From assembly GCF_030445035.2 (NCBI RefSeq), contig NC_080676.1:103240933-103304932 (forward strand): 64,000 nucleotides of DNA, given 5' to 3'. Position 1 is the stretch's first letter, and the number at the start of each line of letters is the position of its first letter. The position numbers were made by a program, and so were the translations under genes. This document shows positions 61,201 to 64,000 of this stretch, one piece after another. The notes under the pieces were generated by a model. The model searched no databases. It saw only the letters and a program-made list of their open reading frames with translations, and was not told the origin of the DNA. This DNA comes from Dasypus novemcinctus (Eukaryota > Chordata > Mammalia > Cingulata > Dasypodidae).

Positions 61201-62021
61201 AATAGACAATACAATTAGAAATCTTACTATTAGATTGCACAAATACCATTTAGCATCCTAATTAAGAAATCACCCAATAATTAAAACTATTAAGTTGTGG
61301 AAAGGAGTGTTAGGACATGGAAATTATATTAAATTTATTGGTTGAGACACCTAACACCATTATTTATAGTACAGGAAAGATAAAACCAACTTTGTTCCTT
61401 GTTGTCAGGAAAACTGCTAGAAATTAATGATAGCTCCCTCCCTAATGCAAACACAAATGACTAAGTTCAGAATAGTGAAGAAGGAAAGAAAAGAAGCCTG
61501 ATCATACCCGGTAGATTCAGTTCTTCTAATTCAATTACTGAATGACTGCTGCTATAATAGTCTTTCATTAGCTTCTGCAAATCTTCAGGTGTCCCTGGTT
61601 TTGGTTCTGAATTTGCAAGAACATCAGTAATTTTCTTCTAGAAAAGAGAGGAAGAAAAAAACGGAAAGATAAATTTTCAAAAAGCATTTGGCTTAGGATA
61701 CTGTGATTCCTCTAGCATTTAAAATGCACATAGGTTTTGTGTTAGCTGAGTTCTAATAAATACACTTGAGAAAACTCAATAAACTCTTCTTGGACATAAC
61801 CACTGCTTGGCAAAACGAACATATCTAAAATGCTCCTTATAACTCTTTGGCTCTATGACTTCTGAAAGAACTGAAATTCTTGTAGAAGTCTCCATATTAT
61901 TTTCTGTTAAAAGTCAAGGAAGGGCAAAAAAAAAAAAAAAAAAGGCAAGGGGAGCATATGTGGCTCAAGTGGTTGAGTGCCTGCTTCCCATGTACAAGGT
62001 CTGGGCTTTGATCCCTGATAC

Positions 62022-62053
<32 letters not shown>

Positions 62054-63804
62054 TGAAAAACTAATTCTCATGGGGGGGGAGGGGAAGATGTAGCTCAGTG
62101 GATGAGCACCTGCTTTCCATGCACGAGGTCCTGGATTCAATCCCCAGACCTCCTTAAAAAAAAAAATCAAGTACTCTTGTTGCTAAGGAAACATTCTTTA
62201 AGGATTCTTTAGGACCTAGATAATTTCCTGGGAGAGTACACTTGTGAGAATTTCTTGCCTAATTCTGGTTTTTGAGGTGTTGAGGCTCAGTTTGGATTTC
62301 TGGGATTAGAGGAAAACCTGCAGAGTAATCTGAACACAGGAATCCACTGACAAGGGGATCTTTAGATCCACAATTTTCAAACTTTGGTAGACTGACAGCT
62401 TTATAGTGGTCCCATGGAAAGAAGAAATATTAAGGAAATACTTTCCAACATCTATTTTGGTTTGGACTCATTTGTGTAGCACTTAATGAATGTCTAAAAT
62501 GTACTCAGAACACCCAATCATTCCATTAATTTTCATCATAAACTTCCCTTCTCACTTCCTTCTAATGTTTCATCAAAGATCCAGAAGGAGTCATTCCCCC
62601 TATCCCGACTCCCCACTTTCTCCCTGCCATCCACAATATCCTTATTTCTATATCACTGCCAAGATTGGTCATGGTTTGGTCAAACCAACTTTTAAAACAT
62701 GTCATCAGTGGGCACATTTTAGCATGACCTCAGCCAAGGCTAAACCATCTAACTAGAGTTCTGACCTTAAGCCACCAAGAACTTAACACTCCTGAAGGCC
62801 ATTACACAAACTATCAAAGAGAAGTTAAAGTCACTTCTTTAAGGACTTGCCAAACCTCAGCCAATCTGGCATCTGCCATCTTCCTATTTGGCCAGTTGCA
62901 AGGAAAGAAAACATATGCACACACACTCTCAGTTTTCTAAAAGCTTGCTGTTAAGTAATTGGTTTGAATCCATCTTCTTTCCTCTAATCCCAATCATATT
63001 TCCTTTGCTGACTTCAGCAGTAGACCCTTCTTGGCAGGAAGAGAATTACACTGTTGTTTTTACAACTGTGGTGGAAGGTCAAAGCTAACCATTCTTTCTC
63101 CAAGTCTGAGCCATAAGAAAGTTTGTATAGGAGCAACAGAGTCTTCCCTATGCTTGCAAGCAAGTATTAAAATGGAAGGGGAGCCTTTTGCCTTAAATTA
63201 TGGTTCCAAATTGGAGTCAGCAATGCTTTATACTTATACTAATTTCACCTGCTTATTATTTTCTTTTTATTAATAGTCTAAGGGATAAGGCCTTAAAAAC
63301 TGGGATGGGTGGAAAAAGAAAGGTTGGTAAATTTCTTTTCTTGGAAATCTAATCCATAATGGTTGAGTTCCAACTCACCCAAAGTCAGAGGGGCCAGAGG
63401 GCAAGACAACTCTGGGTTTCTTCTAGAATTAGAAACCCATGCCTTACTTCTAACCACAGTGAAAACACAGGGTGAGTAACAAAGAATTTTGGTGTTTCAC
63501 AAGACTGAAATAGAAGTCAGAAGAATTTACTTTTAGCTTTAGCAGAAATGTTTATTACTTGTGACCTTATGAAAGTCACCAAACCTCACTGAATTTACAA
63601 TTTCTGAAGCTCTAAAGTAGGAATTACAGTAATTGTCCCATTAAGCAATAAAAACAAAACAAAACAAAAAAAAACACAAGATGATGAAAACCATGAGGGG
63701 GTCACATCACTGTAAGAAATGATTAATGATACCTTTCTCTTCTTTCTGGTCTTGGTTGCATCCTCTTTCGGTTCCTTTGGTTGGATCAAGAAACATTCTT
63801 TAGG
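43154..63804 (-). CDS. CMSS1: CMSS1, last eight coding exons (partial gene)
   Basis: CMSS1 is the vertebrate homologue of yeast Cms1, linked to small ribosomal subunit (90S pre-ribosome) biogenesis in the nucleolus. Eight minus-strand exons are seen at 63733-63804, 61508-61637, 58930-58989, 57211-57313, 53027-53087, 49995-50082, 44463-44551 and 43154-43237. Every one is bounded by AG and GT, and phases join as 0, 0/1, 1/1, 1/2, 2/0, 0/1, 1/0 and 0. They sum to 687 bp, or 228 residues plus TAA. From memory, human CMSS1 has 279 residues and the same stretch begins near residue 52, so only the first roughly 51 codons lie beyond the right edge. The product is a basic N-terminal segment followed by a degenerate DEAD-box-like half: 'TPGR' is present, but the DEAD position reads 'VFDWNW'. 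No frameshift or stop is seen. Identity rests on recalled protein similarity. Confidence 0.95.
43788..43811 (+). repeat. (TG)n microsatellite
   Basis: About eleven TG units in the CMSS1 intron between its last two exons. The rest of 43240-44460 shows no feature. Confidence 0.9.
44463..44551 (-). CDS. CMSS1: CMSS1 coding exon with the degenerate DEAD position
   Basis: This is an 89-bp exon, phase 1 in and phase 0 out. Acceptor 'ctctttcag' precedes GT GGC CTT AAT, and ATT CCC GAG precedes the donor 'gtactgtg'. It encodes '[20 protein letters not shown]'. In true DEAD-box helicases this place reads V(L/F)DEAD. Here the two acidic catalytic residues are replaced by W-N-W, as in human CMSS1 as recalled, so ATP hydrolysis is not expected. 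Confidence 0.93.
44552..46312. other. CMSS1 intron, no feature recognised
   Basis: The sequence is unique-looking, with no conserved exon, no tRNA-like head and no clear repeat family. Open frames here are short and unsupported. Confidence 0.4.
46313..47395 (-). repeat. Antisense L1 3' UTR, about 1.1 kb
   Basis: It runs in reverse from 'ttacattaaaaaatatataa' through 'aatgcccccacatcacatct' to 'tttttgaaaactcttagccatataaactca', collinear with 6450-7390 of the L1 in the 3.4-7.4 kb region. No ORF2 part is present, so it is a 5'-truncated copy. Confidence 0.8.
47515..47740 (+). repeat. MIR element
   Basis: 'cttactgagtgcttatggta', 'caacaatcctgtgagcaggt' and 'taagtaacttgcacacagct' give the MIR core and 3' part on the plus strand. 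Confidence 0.75.
48090..48260 (-). repeat. MIR element, reverse
   Basis: 'ttctgaacttcagttttccc' and 'actaaatgggataacatatg' match the reverse of MIR. 47760-48080 may be a diverged L2/MER stretch. Confidence 0.6.
48777..49612 (-). repeat. DAS SINE split by another DAS SINE
   Basis: The outer SINE tail part is 48777-48899, ending 'cagcagcaccgggaatctg', and its remaining body and head are 49323-49612 ('cttgtgtttctttttgttgc' to 'ctatccattgggccaagtcc'). The inner, full-length SINE occupies about 48900-49322. The 215-codon frame crossing all three pieces is repeat-derived. Confidence 0.88.
48900..49322 (-). repeat. Inner full-length DAS SINE
   Basis: Tail T-run and '(attt)n' at 48900-48943, B-box complement 'ggtttgaaacgtggacctcc' and head 'ctaaccactgggccacgtct' at 49300-49319. 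Confidence 0.9.
49995..50082 (-). CDS. CMSS1: CMSS1 coding exon with the TPGR motif
   Basis: This is an 88-bp exon, phase 0 in and phase 1 out. A long pyrimidine tract and 'ggaatag' precede ATC CAG GAA CAA GTA, and ATT AAA CAA G precedes the donor 'gtatgaaa'. It encodes '[18 protein letters not shown]', where TPGR matches DEAD-box helicase motif Ib. An in-frame CAG 6 bp downstream could serve as an alternative acceptor. The first site was chosen because it keeps alignment with the recalled human sequence (VQ before AQVKLLEKR). Confidence 0.92.
50170..51295 (+). mobile_element. L1 5' UTR and start of ORF1
   Basis: It begins 'ttctgggaagatggaggact', the usual L1 5'-end style, then a G-rich leader, then from about 51135 an ORF1 coiled-coil-like stretch ('[20 protein letters not shown]'). 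It lies just 90 bp upstream (plus sense) of the CMSS1 exon border at 50082. Continued at 51955-52620. Confidence 0.7.
51296..51732 (+). repeat. Long DAS-type SINE in L1 ORF1
   Basis: Head 'acttggcccagtggttaggg', B box 'ggttcaaaccccagg' and tail '(aaat)n' then 'aaaacaaaaaaa'. The TSD 'aaagacaatatgg' flanks it (about 51287-51299 and 51734-51746). Confidence 0.92.
51775..51955 (+). repeat. Small polyadenylated inserts in L1 ORF1
   Basis: Two short stretches each end in an A-run (51859-51868 and 51941-51954), with 'aataaa' just before ('acaaaataaag', 'tttaataaatgc'). The repeated 'aagacatt' suggests successive short retro-insertions. The source is unknown. Confidence 0.4.
51956..52620 (+). pseudogene. 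L1 ORF1 relic, continuation
   Basis: The text encodes ORF1-like '[17 protein letters not shown]' with frameshifts, and the C-terminal '[20 protein letters not shown]'-type block (52440-52500). Many indels are present and it is not functional. 52620-53026 is not recognised. Confidence 0.7.
53027..53087 (-). CDS. CMSS1: CMSS1 coding exon encoding (R)[20 protein letters not shown]
   Basis: This is a 61-bp exon, phase 2 in and phase 0 out. Acceptor 'tttctcag' precedes G TCA ATG ACA GCA, and CAC ATA AAG precedes the donor 'gtaatcaa'. The first base completes the Arg codon begun in the previous exon, giving 'RSMTAFKGD'. The surrounding open frame runs on into intron on both sides and should not be read as a separate gene. 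Confidence 0.94.
54469..54681 (-). repeat. tRNA SINE with perfect 11-bp TSD
   Basis: TSD 'tcaaattctgt' at 54458-54468 and 54682-54692. 'ggaactgaacccaggacctc' and 'cttgagccatatccatttcc' give the reversed B and A boxes. 53090-54450 holds no other feature I recognise. Confidence 0.85.
55840..56470 (-). repeat. Antisense L1M-type ORF2 relic
   Basis: 'ggttacccacttgttccaac' followed by 'atcatttattag', and 'cactgttttaatta' then 'gggatttttttcaggaattt', are reverse ORF2 blocks of an old L1. 54700-55840 shows nothing else. Confidence 0.6.
56480..56665 (-). repeat. Two adjacent short tRNA SINE pieces
   Basis: The first has 'caccaatgagctacaatgac'-like ends (near 56520-56548). The second spans 56549-56660 with 'ggaaactgagcctgggactt' and 'cacttgagccacatccactc'. 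Both are reversed. Confidence 0.65.
56690..57199 (+). repeat. L2 3' end next to a CMSS1 exon
   Basis: 'cagggccttctgcatttact', 'gttccctctgcctggaacac', 'ccccactggaatgtaagctc' and the terminal 'aaataaaatagatga' follow the L2 3' UTR order. It stops about 10 bp from the donor of the exon at 57211. Confidence 0.85.
57211..57313 (-). CDS. CMSS1: CMSS1 coding exon encoding (I)CPKWVKLRK...RALEII
   Basis: This is a 103-bp exon, phase 1 in and phase 2 out. Acceptor 'tttatccag' precedes TC TGC CCT AAG TGG GTA, and GAG ATC ATT AG precedes the donor 'gttggaaa'. The encoded '[18 protein letters not shown]' is a hydrophobic strand-helix unit that, in the DEAD-like fold of the Cms1 family, should lie in the first RecA-like core (inference). 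An L2 3' end lies about 10 bp beyond the donor. Confidence 0.94.
57710..57900 (+). repeat. MIR element
   Basis: 'cattgtgctaagcacttttt', 'cctcataatccagtgaggtt' and 'aagtaacaagggcacccagc' are MIR-like. Confidence 0.7.
58135..58275 (+). repeat. MIR-like fragment
   Basis: 'tctttcagataacagaatcc' and 'cagtgacttggcccagatca' resemble MIR or MIR3, diverged. Confidence 0.5.
58380..58800 (+). repeat. L1 3'-UTR fragment
   Basis: 'ggttatgaggagctggagtg', 'atttggggtgatggaaaagc' and 'aagggaaattttaggttgta' parallel 42040-42230. It ends about 130 bp before the CMSS1 exon at 58930. Confidence 0.65.
58930..58989 (-). CDS. CMSS1: CMSS1 coding exon encoding (D)[13 protein letters not shown]...YLKE
   Basis: This is a 60-bp exon, phase 1 in and phase 1 out. 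Acceptor 'atttctag' and a strong donor 'gtaagtaa' bound it. With the upstream G it completes Asp, then encodes [19 protein letters not shown], and its last base opens the Ile codon finished in the next exon. It is too short to stand out as an open frame and was found by homology and splice phase. Confidence 0.93.
59280..60000 (+). repeat. Old L1 ORF2/3' relic
   Basis: 'tagatgttcaatctcactat', 'gggaaaatggataaatgata' and 'ggaatactgggtagcgttta' are decayed ORF2 C-terminal blocks, followed by UTR-like sequence. Confidence 0.55.
60195..60395 (+). repeat. MER5A-like element
   Basis: 'aaaaaatgcagatttctggg', 'gtgagtcagaatccctttga' and 'ggcatttaggaaccactgct' follow the MER5A order. 60400-61500 has no recognised feature. 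Confidence 0.65.
61508..61637 (-). CDS. CMSS1: CMSS1 coding exon encoding KKITDVLA...EELNLP
   Basis: This is a 130-bp exon, phase 0 in and phase 1 out. Acceptor 'cttttctag' precedes AAG AAA ATT ACT GAT, and CTA CCG G precedes the donor 'gtatgatc'. It encodes 43 residues plus the first base of an Asp codon completed in the next exon. The stretch '[17 protein letters not shown]' is highly like the human protein as recalled and places the exon unambiguously. Confidence 0.94.
61942..62167 (+). repeat. Two tandem short tRNA SINEs
   Basis: Unit 1 (61942-62033) has 'atgtggctcaagtggttgag' and an A-rich tail. Unit 2 (62080-62167) has 'gatgtagctcagtggatgag', the B box 'ggattcaatcccc' and an A-run. An A-run at 61927-61943 precedes the first. 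Confidence 0.8.
62170..63732. other. CMSS1 intron, little recognised
   Basis: No exon is seen. A MIR-like reverse scrap lies near 63555-63640 ('gaaagtcaccaaacctcact'). 63805-64000 is intron upstream of the first visible CMSS1 exon. Confidence 0.4.
63733..63804 (-). CDS. CMSS1: CMSS1 coding exon encoding PKECFLIQ...RKKRK
   Basis: This is a 72-bp exon of 24 codons, phase 0 at both ends. Acceptor 'tttatag' is followed by CCT AAA GAA TGT TTC, and AGA AAG is followed by the donor 'gtatcatt'. It encodes a Lys-rich segment ending in a basic KTRKKRK cluster that could serve as a nuclear or nucleolar signal; that role is inferred. It is the most upstream CMSS1 exon in the window. The initiator exon must lie right of 64000. 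Confidence 0.93.
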
Positions 63805-64000
63805 CTATAAATAAATATAAATGAGAAAACTTCATCTTAGTATGATGAGGTGTCAACTAATGGTGTGAATACCCAAATACCTTTTGCAATGTGTGTATTC
63901 TTCACATGATCTTGGTAACATTGTACAGATAGAGATGCTAGGAAATTCATTCTTGACTAATATGTAGGGGTAATGCTGAGAGAACTCGAGAAAGCCAGAA

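Overview
This is mammalian nuclear DNA, almost certainly from an armadillo (Xenarthra, Dasypodidae). The diagnostic signal is the repeat content: at least six long tRNA-headed SINEs of the armadillo DAS type (heads reading like 'tggcccagtggttaggg' with a B-box 'ggttcaaacc'), many shorter tRNA-SINE relatives, lineage-style L1 copies with one recurring G-rich 3' UTR, MaLR-like LTRs, and ancient MIR, L2 and MER repeats. There is no bacterial-style gene organisation. Nearly all open frames are repeat relics or chance frames.

Two split protein-coding genes are supported, both on the minus strand, so transcription runs from high to low coordinates. From the right edge to 43154 lie the last eight coding exons of CMSS1 (homologue of yeast Cms1, a ribosomal small-subunit biogenesis factor). 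All junctions are GT/AG, the phases fit, and the 228 encoded residues run without a break to a TAA. About 10.7 kb further left, 32407 down to 12579, lie coding exons 1-5 of TMEM30C (CDC50C, a P4-ATPase flippase subunit-like protein), also with fitting splice phases. Its C-terminal exons are not found and presumably lie beyond the left edge. CMSS1 followed by TMEM30C in the same orientation matches the human 3q12 order as I remember it. The gene is annotated as a pseudogene in human, so the open frame here is of interest.

Layout from left to right. 0-3.3 kb: the 3' end of an LTR, two SINEs sharing one target, a MER5-like scrap and a retrocopy-like 3' end. 3.3-7.9 kb: a zinc-finger/hAT-like transposase relic split by a 5'-truncated L1 with 14-bp target-site duplications (TSDs). 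8.2-12.3 kb: antisense L1 pieces and a DAS SINE. 12.6-13.2 kb: TMEM30C exons 5 and 4. 13.6-19.1 kb: a composite antisense L1 carrying SINEs and a processed retrocopy with 12-bp TSDs. 20.0 kb: exon 3. 20.4-27.3 kb: L1 3' UTR, then an L2 reverse-transcriptase relic broken by a SINE and an LTR. 27.8 and 32.3 kb: exons 2 and 1. 34.1 kb: a MER20-like element. 35.8-38.5 kb: a MaLR-like element with both LTRs. 38.9-42.8 kb: a solo LTR and a three-level nested L1/L1/LTR stack just past the CMSS1 3' end. 43.1-63.8 kb: CMSS1 exons separated by MIR, L2, L1 and SINE insertions, including a SINE within a SINE.

I found no CRISPR array, operon, functional tRNA/rRNA gene or new defence-like system. The most useful observations are the open TMEM30C frame, transposons sitting within about 12 bp of two splice donors, the nested insertions with readable TSDs, and an unidentified processed retrocopy with a GC-rich 5' end.
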